Shown here piece after piece: positions 54,615-63,174 of a stretch of DNA of 64,000 nucleotides; positions within the stretch are counted from its first letter, which is position 1, and every line of letters begins with the position of its first letter. A model generated the notes under the pieces. It did no database searches. It was not told where the DNA came from and saw only the letters and a program-made list of their open reading frames with translations. A program made the translations under genes and the position numbers. This DNA comes from Clostridiales bacterium (lineage in GTDB: Bacteria > Bacillota > Clostridia > Saccharofermentanales > Saccharofermentanaceae), in the NCBI GenBank assembly GCA_017511005.1, contig JAFWLP010000037.1:1-64000 (forward strand), given 5' to 3'.

Positions 54615-56579
54615 TCAGTAGTCCTCGACGTACTCCCTGTGCTCTGCAAGGAATGTTTCCTTGAATTCCTCGTAGGCCGAATCGATCTCGGACTTTATCT
54701 CGTCAGTGAACACTTTTCCGTCGGTGATCTCTTCGAAAATGTTCGGATGACGGAGTCTGATATCGGCAAAAAGGTCGGTATAGAACTCATTTATGTCTTC
54801 TGTCGCAAGGAAATTGAACTTGTCGGAAGTGGCACAGTAGAGCAGGATTACCTCAGCAGCCATCGTCAGAGGACTGAACCTTTCCTGCTTCAGCACCTCA
54901 TTGAGAACAACGCCTCTCTTTATCTGAAGCTGTGTATTCTCATCAAGGTCAGATCCGAACTGCGAGAAGGCAGCCATCTCACGCGCCTGTGCCAAAGAGA
55001 TCCTCAAAGGACCAGCAACCTTCTTGACTGCTTTTGTCTGGGCGGCACCGCCTACACGCGATACTGAAAGACCTACGTTGACAGCAGGCCTCTGACCTGA
55101 GAAGAACAGCTCGGGGGACAGATAGATCTGACCGTCGGTAATGGAGATAACGTTAGTCGGAATATAAGCCGAGATATCGTTACCCTGTGTCTCTACGATG
55201 GGAAGTGCGGTTATGGAACCTCCTCCCAGTTCTTCAGACAGCTTCGCGGATCTCTCCAAAAGCCTTGAATGCAAATAGAATACATCGCCCGGATAAGCTT
55301 CTCTTCCCGGCGGTCTCCTTAAGAGCAGCGAGATTGCTCTGTAAGCCTGTGCATGCTTCGAGAGGTCATCGTAAACGATGAGCACGTCCTTGTGGTAGTC
55401 GTACATGAACTTCTCAGCGATTGCACATGCGGAGAAAGGCGCAATATACTGCATTGCGGCTGACTCGGAAGCCGAAGCGGCCACTATTACAGTGTAATCG
55501 AGAGCCCCGCGCTTCTCGAGAACACCTGCAGTTGCAACGATATTTGCCATCTTCTGTCCGATCGGAACGTAAACGCAGATGACATTCTCATTTTTCTGAT
55601 TGATGATGGCATCCAAAGCTATGGATGTCTTGCCGGTCTGGCGGTCGCCGATTATGAGCTCTCGCTGGCCCCTGCCGATAGGAGTCAGAGCGTCAATGGC
55701 GGTAATGCCGGTAAACAGCGGTGTGTCGACCGGAGCCCTGTCGATGATGGAAGGAGCCGGTGATTCGATCGGCCGCTCTTCCGTATATCTGATAATGCCC
55801 TTGCCGTCTATGGGATGACCGAGAGCATCGACGACTCTTCCCAAAAGACCCATACCTACAGGTACGGAACATGTGGTCATCGTACGCTTGCAGGTCATGC
55901 TCTCGACAACAGTGTCTTCACCGGTAAGGAGAACGACTCCGACCTTGCTCTTCTCGAGGTTCATGGCAATACCCGTGGCACCGGATGCGAAATATATGAG
56001 CTCATTGAGCATGCAGTTACGGAGACCTGTTACGGAAGCAACTCCGTCTGAGATCGCAGATACCCGTCCGATCTCATCCTTATGCTCACGCGAAACGAAT
56101 GCGTCCTCGACACGCTTGTCGAGTTCCTCATCCGAAAGAGCAAAGATCTCAATGTTATCAATACTAAGATTATGTGATTCGGGAAACTGATCGAGGGCTT
56201 TCTCAAGGTCCTCTTTCACTTTGGTTGCAGGGAAATCCTCTTCGGTAAGAGCTTTTCGCTGTGCCTCGATACCGTCTTCATAGCCGTCGATGGAGCGCGT
56301 ACGCTTGATGAAGGCGCCGATCCTGTTAAGCTGTCCCCTGACGGAATAATCGTAACGACTTCCCTGGAAATAGATGATAAAACCGCCGATGAGGTCTTCA
56401 CGCAGCTCGATGGAGAGACGGTAATCCTCGATCTCATTTACTTCGGCAAACTTGGCGGCAACCCTGGTAAGCTTCTCCTCGGGAATGTCACCGGCCGACT
56501 CGATCCGAAGAGACGGACCTCTGGATTTGGACTTGCCGGCAGCCTTGATATCGTTATTGTCTGACGGGTTATTACTCAC
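54615..56579 (-). CDS. atpA: ATP synthase delta C-terminal domain fused to the alpha subunit
   Basis: A 654-residue protein, about 150 longer than usual alpha. Residues 22-92 match the C-terminal domain of subunit delta (OSCP): IPEEKLTRVAAKF, then ELREDLIGGFIIYF and YDYSVRGQLNRI, aligning with the E. coli delta ending in GSVRGRLERL. After a linker of about 55 residues a normal alpha follows (DEIGRVSAISDGVASVTGL; P-loop GDRQTGKT near 306; catalytic-site Arg region present). No N-terminal delta domain is encoded and there is no atpH gene. The start is GTG at 56579, overlapping atpF by 8 bp. The frame is open throughout and there is no stop between the two parts. Confidence 0.93.
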   Translation of the reverse strand: MSNNPSDNNDIKAAGKSKSRGPSLRIESAGDIPEEKLTRVAAKFAEVNEIEDYRLSIELREDLIGGFIIYFQGSRYDYSVRGQLNRIGAFIKRTRSIDGYEDGIEAQRKALTEEDFPATKVKEDLEKALDQFPESHNLSIDNIEIFALSDEELDKRVEDAFVSREHKDEIGRVSAISDGVASVTGLRNCMLNELIYFASGATGIAMNLEKSKVGVVLLTGEDTVVESMTCKRTMTTCSVPVGMGLLGRVVDALGHPIDGKGIIRYTEERPIESPAPSIIDRAPVDTPLFTGITAIDALTPIGRGQRELIIGDRQTGKTSIALDAIINQKNENVICVYVPIGQKMANIVATAGVLEKRGALDYTVIVAASASESAAMQYIAPFSACAIAEKFMYDYHKDVLIVYDDLSKHAQAYRAISLLLRRPPGREAYPGDVFYLHSRLLERSAKLSEELGGGSITALPIVETQGNDISAYIPTNVISITDGQIYLSPELFFSGQRPAVNVGLSVSRVGGAAQTKAVKKVAGPLRISLAQAREMAAFSQFGSDLDENTQLQIKRGVVLNEVLKQERFSPLTMAAEVILLYCATSDKFNFLATEDINEFYTDLFADIRLRHPNIFEEITDGKVFTDEIKSEIDSAYEEFKETFLAEHREYVEDY

Positions 56580-57135
56580 TCTTTGCTACCTCTTTATCGA
56601 GGATCTCTTCTGTATGCTTTGCTGCTGACTTGCGGAGTTCATCCTTGGATACCGCATCGCCGATGATATGGCCTGCGATCTGAACGGAAAGATCGGCGAT
56701 ATCGTCTTTCATGGACTCGAAAGCATTACGCTTCATCCTTGCAGCGTCTTCTTCGGCTCTGACAATGATCTGCTGAGCCTCCTCATTCGCCTGATCTATG
56801 ACGGCTTTGCTCTGTTTCTCCGCATTGGCCTTGGCCTCTTCCATGATTGCGGAGCCTTTCCGCTTCGCTTCATCAATGGTCTCCTTGGAAGAGTCAACTA
56901 TTGCCTGTGCCTCTTCCCTGGACTTCTTTGCCTCGGTAAGCTCCGCGTCCAGAGCCTCCTGACGCGAATGTATAAGCTTTATTATCTTCTTATAGGCAAA
57001 AAGCCTGAAGACAATAAAGACCAATAAGATATTGAATATCGTTATGACCGCGGTTACGGCGTAACCTGCAAACTGATCGGGCGAGAAGAGATTCGACTCT
57101 TCTGCCTCAAATAGCAGTGTCGGTAAGTATGACAT
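56572..57135 (-). CDS. atpF: ATP synthase b subunit
   Basis: The 187-residue peripheral-stalk subunit has an N-terminal membrane helix at about 24-47 (YAVTAVITIFNILLVFIVFRL), then a long right-handed coiled coil (RQEALDAELTEAKKSREEAQ) and a C-terminal end (DELRKSAAKHTEEILDKEV). In other bacteria this end binds the C-terminal domain of delta. Here that domain is on alpha. GGGGAG lies 8 nt before the ATG. The length is normal, so no delta part is fused to it. Confidence 0.95.
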   Translation of the reverse strand: MSYLPTLLFEAEESNLFSPDQFAGYAVTAVITIFNILLVFIVFRLFAYKKIIKLIHSRQEALDAELTEAKKSREEAQAIVDSSKETIDEAKRKGSAIMEEAKANAEKQSKAVIDQANEEAQQIIVRAEEDAARMKRNAFESMKDDIADLSVQIAGHIIGDAVSKDELRKSAAKHTEEILDKEVAKSE

Positions 57136-57174
57136 ACTGTTTTGCTCCCCTAGTTAGCGTATTCCTTCGCCTTG

Positions 57175-57450
57175 TTACTGGACAGTAAAGATCAAAAGGA
57201 ATGCAACAACGAGTGAATAGATACCGATAGACTCGATGAAGACTATGGAGAGAAGGAGCATCGTCTGGAGCTTGCTTACGATCTCGGGCTGTCTCGCACC
57301 TGCTTCGAGTGCGGTGCTTGCTGCCTTACCCATAGCGAAGGTCGATGCGAATGCACCGCAGGAAATAGCAACCGCAGCTGCGATAGCCGCAATTCCTCTT
57401 GTCTCCAATGCAGCGATAAGCGGTAATGCTGCCAAAAGAATGCCGTTCAT
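57175..57450 (-). CDS. atpE: ATP synthase c subunit
   Basis: The 91-residue hairpin of two helices has the polar loop GARQPE and the ion-binding Glu in IESIGIYSLVVAFLLIF. The helix-2 residues E-S and the later Tyr resemble Na+-binding c subunits (E65, S66, Y70 of Ilyobacter), but helix 1 has Met at the place of Gln32 and its glycines are mostly replaced by Ala and Ser. The ion (H+ or Na+) cannot be decided. AGGAGG lies 8 nt upstream. Confidence 0.95.
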   Translation of the reverse strand: MNGILLAALPLIAALETRGIAAIAAAVAISCGAFASTFAMGKAASTALEAGARQPEIVSKLQTMLLLSIVFIESIGIYSLVVAFLLIFTVQ

Positions 57451-57488
57451 ATATGTTCCTCCTAAAATAATTATCTGTTTGCTTCCTG

Positions 57489-58349
57489 TCAGGCTGCAAC
57501 AGCCTTGGACTTCTTCTTTTTCTTCTGATGTTCTTCAGGGTGTTCGTTGTACTCGTTTACCGTCTCAACATTCTCGCCTATATATGACATCGTAAGATAA
57601 GAGAAGACAACTGCCTGTATGATACCGTCGATGATGTCGAACCAGAGTCCCGCAACACCCGGAAGGATGAGAGGCACCGAGATCGATAAGAACTCCATGA
57701 ATATGTAAGCTGCGAAAACGTTACCGAAAAGCCTCAATGACAAAGACAGCGGCTTTACAACATAATCAAGGAGCTTGAAAGGTATCATGATGGCGATAGG
57801 CGTCGTAAGTGTTATCCAGAAGCCTTTCGCCCCGACAAACTTAAAGGTCATGACAATAACGTAGATTATTGCGGTAATGGCGCAGCCGATCGCAAAGGCG
57901 ATATTCTTAGCCGGCGGCGGAATATGAAAATACGATATGGAGTTGCATGCCGTTATGACAATGCCGAATGTCATGATCATCGGCGCAACCTCTTCTGCCT
58001 GCTTACGGTTCATGCCGAAGCTCATGGCGGTCGAGATGACCAGTTCCGTAAGGGATACGAGAAGAGCCTGTCCTGCCGTAAGCTTAAGGTCTTTTGACGG
58101 CTTTCCGGCCAAAACAGAGATGAGGATGATAAAGATCAGTACGGCTACCCATGTAACTATAACGGCATCAGTAATGAGGAGCTTGTAATCGCCCACTTTG
58201 AAGTACATCTGCACCTGCATGATGGCTTCGCTTATCTCGGCTCCGATATCCTTGTGCGAGATATCGAACCGCTCGGCAAATTTCTCTGCGAAAGCCGCAA
58301 AGAACTCCGAAAGCCACGATCCGACCAGAAGAAAAGATGCAACAGTCAT
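57489..58349 (-). CDS. atpB: ATP synthase a subunit
   Basis: The 286-residue membrane subunit has five to six helices, with the essential Arg in PLSLSLRLFGNVFAAYIF and the region LTELVISTAMSF before it. It forms the ion half-channels. The C-terminus is long and very basic (KKKKKSKA). It is first in the operon, a-c-b-delta/alpha-gamma-beta-epsilon; atpI is absent. GGAGG lies 9 nt before the ATG. Confidence 0.95.
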   Translation of the reverse strand: MTVASFLLVGSWLSEFFAAFAEKFAERFDISHKDIGAEISEAIMQVQMYFKVGDYKLLITDAVIVTWVAVLIFIILISVLAGKPSKDLKLTAGQALLVSLTELVISTAMSFGMNRKQAEEVAPMIMTFGIVITACNSISYFHIPPPAKNIAFAIGCAITAIIYVIVMTFKFVGAKGFWITLTTPIAIMIPFKLLDYVVKPLSLSLRLFGNVFAAYIFMEFLSISVPLILPGVAGLWFDIIDGIIQAVVFSYLTMSYIGENVETVNEYNEHPEEHQKKKKKSKAVAA

Positions 58350-58446
58350 ACCTTATCCTCCAGCTCCCTTCTATACAATAAAGTCATTTTACGCCTAAAA
58401 GACTGATTTGTCATATTACAAATAATAAGAAAAGAAACCGCATTTA

Positions 58447-59361
58447 TCATATATTTTTGGTAACCGTTAAGACCTCTGAAGCTATGAGCTCAAACTCTTC
58501 TTCAGCCTTTTTCCCGAGTATGTATACGTGATAACCGCCTTCCTTCTCGATATATCTGTGCGGATGGCCTTCCGCCTCAAGTCTTGCCGCAAACCTTCTG
58601 GCAGGAATGTTCATGATGTCATATGTGCCCGAGAACATTATGATCTTAGGCAGTCCTTCAATGCTTCCCAGTGTAACTTCAGTCCTGTAATCGATAGGGG
58701 CTCCCCCGTTCCATAATTCGGCGATCTTCCTTACGGGGAATTGCCCGATCATGAAATCGTGCTTTTGTATCTCCTTAAGCCGCTCCTTCTCCTCTTCGCT
58801 CAGGTTCCTCATGCCGAATCCCGGTGAGATGAGGATAAGCTCTTTGGATAAAGGAAGACCGTTGTCCCTTGCCATCATTGAAAGTGAGAGGCAGAGGGTC
58901 CCTCCTGCCGAATCACCGATCATGGTAATGCGCGAAGGATCAGTGTCAGCTATTACTTCACGGTAAATATCCAGCAGCATATCATGCGCTTCCACGGTAT
59001 TGCTCTCGGGAACAAGCGGATATACGGGGAATATGATCTCACATCCGGTCCTGTCCGCAAGCCGTGCGCAGAAACTCCAGTGACTCGGGAAAGCTTCTGC
59101 GCAGAATCCGCCGCCGTGGATATAAATGACTTTGCGGTCACAACTGTTTTTCTTCGATCTCATCGAATAGTAAACATGCTTTCCTGCGTGACGGGTCTCT
59201 ATGCTCATTGCTTTTCTGATCTTTGCGGAAGGTTCGGAAGTCATCTTCTTCCGGACTTTGAGTTTGTGCAGTTCCTCGGCGAAGGCAGGATTGTCCAGAT
59301 CTTTCAACGCATAAAAATCCTTGAGCAGGAATGATATTATCTTTCGTTTGATAAAACCCAT
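58447..59361 (-). CDS. Alpha/beta hydrolase, hormone-sensitive-lipase type
   Basis: The 304-residue esterase-like protein has the oxyanion motif YIHGGGF (about 80), the nucleophile Ser in GDSAGGTL (about 149), Asp in SGTYDIMNIP and His in GGYHVY, so the catalytic triad is complete. No signal peptide; the first helix may touch the membrane. It is last in a run with the SAP and RelA/SpoT-like genes. Substrate unknown. Confidence 0.9.
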   Translation of the reverse strand: MGFIKRKIISFLLKDFYALKDLDNPAFAEELHKLKVRKKMTSEPSAKIRKAMSIETRHAGKHVYYSMRSKKNSCDRKVIYIHGGGFCAEAFPSHWSFCARLADRTGCEIIFPVYPLVPESNTVEAHDMLLDIYREVIADTDPSRITMIGDSAGGTLCLSLSMMARDNGLPLSKELILISPGFGMRNLSEEEKERLKEIQKHDFMIGQFPVRKIAELWNGGAPIDYRTEVTLGSIEGLPKIIMFSGTYDIMNIPARRFAARLEAEGHPHRYIEKEGGYHVYILGKKAEEEFELIASEVLTVTKNI

Positions 59362-59388
59362 TTCAGACTCTCCTTATTACGGAAAAAC

Positions 59389-59961
59389 TTACTCCAGCGC
59401 ACTCAGATCAGAACGTTCATATCTGTTGTGGCCTTTAAGGCCCTTCTTGTACTTCCAGCATTTTATCGCATCATCCAGTGAAGCGCCTTTGTTGTCCGCG
59501 AAAAAGTCCCGCACATAGGTATTGTATTCAAACTGTCTTCCAATGGATGTTTTTCCGGTCTTCTTTGCTTTCCTGATCTCTTCGTATGCGATTACCGCAT
59601 CCGCATAAGTCTTTCCGCTGTTTTCCTTAAGCCACTTCTGGAAAGCCACGTTAAAGGAAAAGCTGTCCCCGATCTCTTTCCTGAAGAAAGCCCTGTGCAG
59701 TTCTGAACATACAATATCAGGCTCTATGATACTGTCTCTTGTTATTTCCGTGTTCCTTTGCCTGTGCGTTCTTGACGTCTGCGCTTCTTTGATCCTTCCG
59801 GTATCAAGGAATAAGGCTATACGCTCGGTCAGCTCCTGTTTTCCGCCTGAGGCAGGCAATCCGTTTTCGCGGCAGAACAGTACCAGTTCTTCCTTGAGAT
59901 AGTAATATTGCAGGAATTCACTGCTCTTCACTCCGTTGGTCAATTCAGGTCTGTCTGTCAT
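59389..59961 (-). CDS. SAP-domain protein (DUF6434-like)
   Basis: The 190-residue protein has a SAP-like DNA/RNA-binding motif at about 15-55 (LKEELVLFCRENGLPASGGKQELTERI) and a C-terminal part with FNVAFQKWLKENSGKTYADAV and IGRQFEYNTYVRDFFADN, which resembles DUF6434 from memory. It is basic and cytoplasmic. It lies between the RelA/SpoT-like gene and the hydrolase, 27 bp before the latter. Function unknown. Confidence 0.7.
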   Translation of the reverse strand: MTDRPELTNGVKSSEFLQYYYLKEELVLFCRENGLPASGGKQELTERIALFLDTGRIKEAQTSRTHRQRNTEITRDSIIEPDIVCSELHRAFFRKEIGDSFSFNVAFQKWLKENSGKTYADAVIAYEEIRKAKKTGKTSIGRQFEYNTYVRDFFADNKGASLDDAIKCWKYKKGLKGHNRYERSDLSALE

Positions 59962-59998
59962 TATCTGCGCTCTTTTTTATTTTTGTTCCTGCATTATA

Positions 59999-60985
59999 TC
60001 AAATCTCATCGTTCTGGAATCTGGACAGATGTTCAAACGGAAGGATCTGCCTTCCCCTGAAAAGTCCGCAGCCGTCGTTGATCAGATGGTTGTTGTAGGC
60101 TTTGAACATATTGACCTTGATAGCCGACAGATCCAGTTCCTGCAGTCTTATCAGCCTCTCGTATGCCTCATCAAAGAATCTGCATTCACCGGGCGGGATG
60201 ATGTCCCTCTTGCTGCGGTTCTCCTCCTGGCTCTTCTCATATCCGAAATGGTTTGCTTCCCCGATCTCGGCATAATCGTCCATGTCTTTCGTACGGAGCT
60301 GCATCTCGGTATAACATCTCGCCTGATTGTCGTATAACGTTATGTGCATTGAACTGTAACCCGAAGGACGCGGTGTCCTGACATAGTCCCTGTAATACGG
60401 GCGCACACCCTCATCAAGGACCGGGGAACCTTCATTCTCAGGATGTCCGGATAATTCCGGTGTGAAGCCGCGCTCTTCCAGGAAACCCGGAAGGACATTT
60501 GCTATCTCGTACAGATATCCGATCTCCTGCTTTTCGAGATTCCCCTCGTCCGAAACATGACACAACGGCAGGGATATTACGATCCTGTATGCAATGAGAT
60601 CCCTGAAACAGTTGAGATTGTTCTTTATCTGCACTTCGCCAGGGTATTTTCCGTTCTCTTTGTAGTAGTTATAGATGTATTCCAGTATATAGCCGTTGAA
60701 CTTCTCTTCCGCACGGATGAGTGACTTGATCCGTCCTTTGAAGGTAAATGCCAGAAAAGGATATTCGCGTGTCATATAGTGATAGAAATCCTTGATACGG
60801 TTTGACTGTGAGGTAAGGAAGTCCGTGTGTTCCAGAAGCTCAATGATCTGGATCAGGAAATTGCTGTGGGCCAGGTCGATCGGATTGTGAGAAGCAATCG
60901 CGTCTCTTTTAAGGTCCGATGAATACTTAAGAAGTATCTTCAGGACCGTATCTCCGGAGTACAGATAATCATTCAAAGTAATCAT
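59999..60985 (-). CDS. RelA/SpoT-like (p)ppGpp synthetase domain protein
   Basis: The 328-residue protein has a helical N-terminal half and a RelA/SpoT nucleotidyltransferase domain at about 110-265, with FRDLIAYRIVI, GYSSMHITLYD and TEMQLRTKDMDDYAEIGEANH, which matches the EIQIRT and AE motifs of the synthetase. No HD hydrolase, TGS or ACT domain is seen, so it is of the small alarmone synthetase type, but larger than usual. ATG at 60985 is chosen without a clear ribosome site; the frame opens with TTG at 61000. It may make (p)ppGpp or another alarmone. Confidence 0.82.
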   Translation of the reverse strand: MITLNDYLYSGDTVLKILLKYSSDLKRDAIASHNPIDLAHSNFLIQIIELLEHTDFLTSQSNRIKDFYHYMTREYPFLAFTFKGRIKSLIRAEEKFNGYILEYIYNYYKENGKYPGEVQIKNNLNCFRDLIAYRIVISLPLCHVSDEGNLEKQEIGYLYEIANVLPGFLEERGFTPELSGHPENEGSPVLDEGVRPYYRDYVRTPRPSGYSSMHITLYDNQARCYTEMQLRTKDMDDYAEIGEANHFGYEKSQEENRSKRDIIPPGECRFFDEAYERLIRLQELDLSAIKVNMFKAYNNHLINDGCGLFRGRQILPFEHLSRFQNDEI

Positions 60986-61026
60986 AAGCGCATACACCAA
61001 TTATCAGATATATCTACAACAGTGGA

Positions 61027-61050
61027 GCTGCCCCGGATATCCGGGGCAGC
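61027..61050 (-). terminator. Perfect 24-bp palindrome after the Amt-PII gene
   Basis: A perfect 24-bp palindrome (GCTGCCCCGGAT and its complement) lies 43 bp after the amt stop. It can form a very strong stem but has no U-run, so it is either a non-canonical terminator or a binding site. Confidence 0.5.
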
Positions 61051-61092
61051 CCCTGCTTAGTTGGGTGGAATGTAAGAATTGTTTTGTTTCCG

Positions 61093-62862
61093 TTACTCTA
61101 CGTCCTGCAACGCTGCGTAGTCTTCTTCTCCTGTACGGATCTTAACGACCTTGCCTACGTTGTAAACGAAGATCTTACCGTCACCGATGTGACCTGTGTA
61201 AAGTGTTTCCTTAGCTTTCTCGATAACCTTTTCTACAGGGATCTTGGATACGACAACCTCAACCTTGATCTTAGGTAAGAGTGTAGCGTCAACCTCGACA
61301 CCTCTGTACTTCTCGCCTGCGCCCTTTTCGATGCCGCAGCCCATTACCTGTGTTACTGTCATACCGGTTACACCGAGATCGTTCATGGCCTTTCTGAGTT
61401 TATCGTAACGTGAAAGCTTAGCGATGATAACAACCTTATGCATGCCTGTATCGAGTTCGGGTGCGACAGTAACCTTGACTGCCGCATTCTTCTGAGCCTC
61501 GGAAGCTTCGGCATATTCAGGTGTACCGAGGTCTGTATTCTCGTTTGCTTCCATCATAGCGCCGGAAACATCCATGAGTGAGAAACCTGAGTAAGCGCTT
61601 GCGAGACCGTGCTCAGTAGCATCCAGACCTGTGAGCTCTTCTTCCTCTGAAACCCTGAGACCAAGGATTGCTTTGATGATAAAGAATGTGATTGTAATAG
61701 TGATTGCTGTCCAAGCGGCTGTAGCGCCCATACCTAAGAGCTGGATTCCGAGGAGCTTGAAGCCACCGCCATAGAACAAACCGGTCATTGTGTTGCCTGC
61801 TGCATCAGCGATCGAATAAGCAGGAGCTGTATCTGTTGCGAACAAACCGACTGCGATTACTCCCCAGATACCATTGAACATATGAACTGCAACTGCACCG
61901 ACAGGGTCATCAACTCTTACAACATTATCAAGGAACCATACACCGAATACTACGAGTACGCCGGAGACAGCACCGATGATCGTTGCGCCAAGAGCGTCTG
62001 TTACATCGCAGGGAGCCGTAATTGCTACGAGACCTGCAAGTGAAGCGTTAAGAGCCATTGAAACATCAGGCTTACCATACTTGATCCATGTGAAGATCAT
62101 GCAGACAACAGTGGCAATTGCGGGAGCGATCGTGGTTGTTACGAAAACGGAACCGAGCTGAGCCATATCCGTGCAGGCTGCGCCGTTGAATCCGTACCAG
62201 CCGAGCCAGAGAATGAATACACCCAGAGCACCCATGGGGATGTTGTGGCCGGGGAATGCATTGACCTTTGTGACCTTGCCTGACTTATCCTTAACGAACT
62301 TACCGATACGGGGTCCAAGGATTGCAGCACCGATCAGAGCGCAGATACCACCTACCATGTGGATGCAGTTAGATCCTGCGAAATCGTGGAAACCGATCTG
62401 TGAGAGCCAGCCGCCGCCCCATGTCCAGTGAGCTTCGATAGGATAGATGACTGCTGAGATAACAGCTGAATATACACAATAAGAGATAAACTTGACTCTC
62501 TCTGCCATCGCACCTGAAACGATCGTGGCTGTCGTGGCACAGAAAACAAGGTTAAATACGAAGTTCGACCAGTCAAAACTTGCGTAATTTGTGAAGATAT
62601 CGATGTTCGGTTTACCCATGAATCCCAGGAGCATGTCCTCGCCGAGGAACAGACCGAAACCGATCGCGATAAAAACTACAGTACCGATACAGAAATCCAT
62701 CAGGTTCTTCATGATGATGTTACCTGCGTTCTTTGCTCTCGCAAAACCGCACTCCACCATCGCGAATCCAGCCTGCATCCAGAAAACCAATGCCGCGCCG
62801 ATCAGGAACCAGACGCCAAAGACTTTCTCGTCGATCAAACTGCTGATCAAATTAGTGTCCAT
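61093..62862 (-). CDS. amt: Ammonium transporter fused to a PII signal protein
   Basis: A 589-residue fusion. Residues 1-400 are the Amt channel with eleven helices (AGFAMVECGFARAKNAGN, GAMAERVKF, ALNASLAGLVAITAPCD, VHMFNGIWGVIAVGLF), including the twin-His residues. Residues 473-585 are PII (GlnB/GlnK), with TGHIGDGKIFVYNVGKVVKIRTGE as the C-terminal signature. In the T-loop the Tyr51 uridylylation site is Val (KYRGVEVDATLLPK), so it is not regulated by GlnD in the usual way. ATG at 62862 is chosen for AAGGAGGAG just upstream; the open frame extends 29 codons before it. Confidence 0.94.
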   Translation of the reverse strand: MDTNLISSLIDEKVFGVWFLIGAALVFWMQAGFAMVECGFARAKNAGNIIMKNLMDFCIGTVVFIAIGFGLFLGEDMLLGFMGKPNIDIFTNYASFDWSNFVFNLVFCATTATIVSGAMAERVKFISYCVYSAVISAVIYPIEAHWTWGGGWLSQIGFHDFAGSNCIHMVGGICALIGAAILGPRIGKFVKDKSGKVTKVNAFPGHNIPMGALGVFILWLGWYGFNGAACTDMAQLGSVFVTTTIAPAIATVVCMIFTWIKYGKPDVSMALNASLAGLVAITAPCDVTDALGATIIGAVSGVLVVFGVWFLDNVVRVDDPVGAVAVHMFNGIWGVIAVGLFATDTAPAYSIADAAGNTMTGLFYGGGFKLLGIQLLGMGATAAWTAITITITFFIIKAILGLRVSEEEELTGLDATEHGLASAYSGFSLMDVSGAMMEANENTDLGTPEYAEASEAQKNAAVKVTVAPELDTGMHKVVIIAKLSRYDKLRKAMNDLGVTGMTVTQVMGCGIEKGAGEKYRGVEVDATLLPKIKVEVVVSKIPVEKVIEKAKETLYTGHIGDGKIFVYNVGKVVKIRTGEEDYAALQDVE

Positions 62863-63079
62863 AAACTCTCCTCCTTCAAACCATTTCCAAAAGGTATTGA
62901 TATTATGTCTCAATGCTTTTTGAATATCGTTATTTGATTTCAAGTGCAATTGTAGCGATAAACCTGTAACAAATAAAATACGAATAGTTTGAGCATAATA
63001 ATACCTTTTAGCTATGATTTGACATTTACCTTCACAGAGCGTTATGGCCGGAAGCCCTTGTTTTCGGCATCTTCACGCA
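62863..63079. other. Leader and intergenic region before the Amt-PII gene
   Basis: No gene is seen in this gap. It holds the strong ribosome site of the Amt-PII gene (62866-62873) and AT-rich sequence where its promoter must lie; a TTGCAC/TATTCA pair (17-nt spacer) is a possible but weak candidate. No sigma-54 site is evident. Confidence 0.4.
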
Positions 63080-63082
63080 AAA

Positions 63083-63110
63083 ACAAGGCCCCGGGATATC
63101 CGGAGCCTTT
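63083..63110 (-). terminator. Terminator after rpiB
   Basis: On the reverse strand GGCTCCGG/CCGGGGCC (one wobble) with loop ATATC is followed by TTGTTTTTG. It lies 65 bp after the rpiB stop. The forward strand also has a T-run, so it can work in both directions. Confidence 0.85.
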
Positions 63111-63174
63111 TATACTAGTCAAAGATATTTGAATGGGAAGCTTTGTTTTATAGTCAAAAAACAGTATTAAAAAC

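Noticed and set aside
56572..57135. b-delta fusion as in mycobacteria
   Set aside because: The b subunit has normal length and its C-terminus shows no delta-like motif; the delta part is on alpha.
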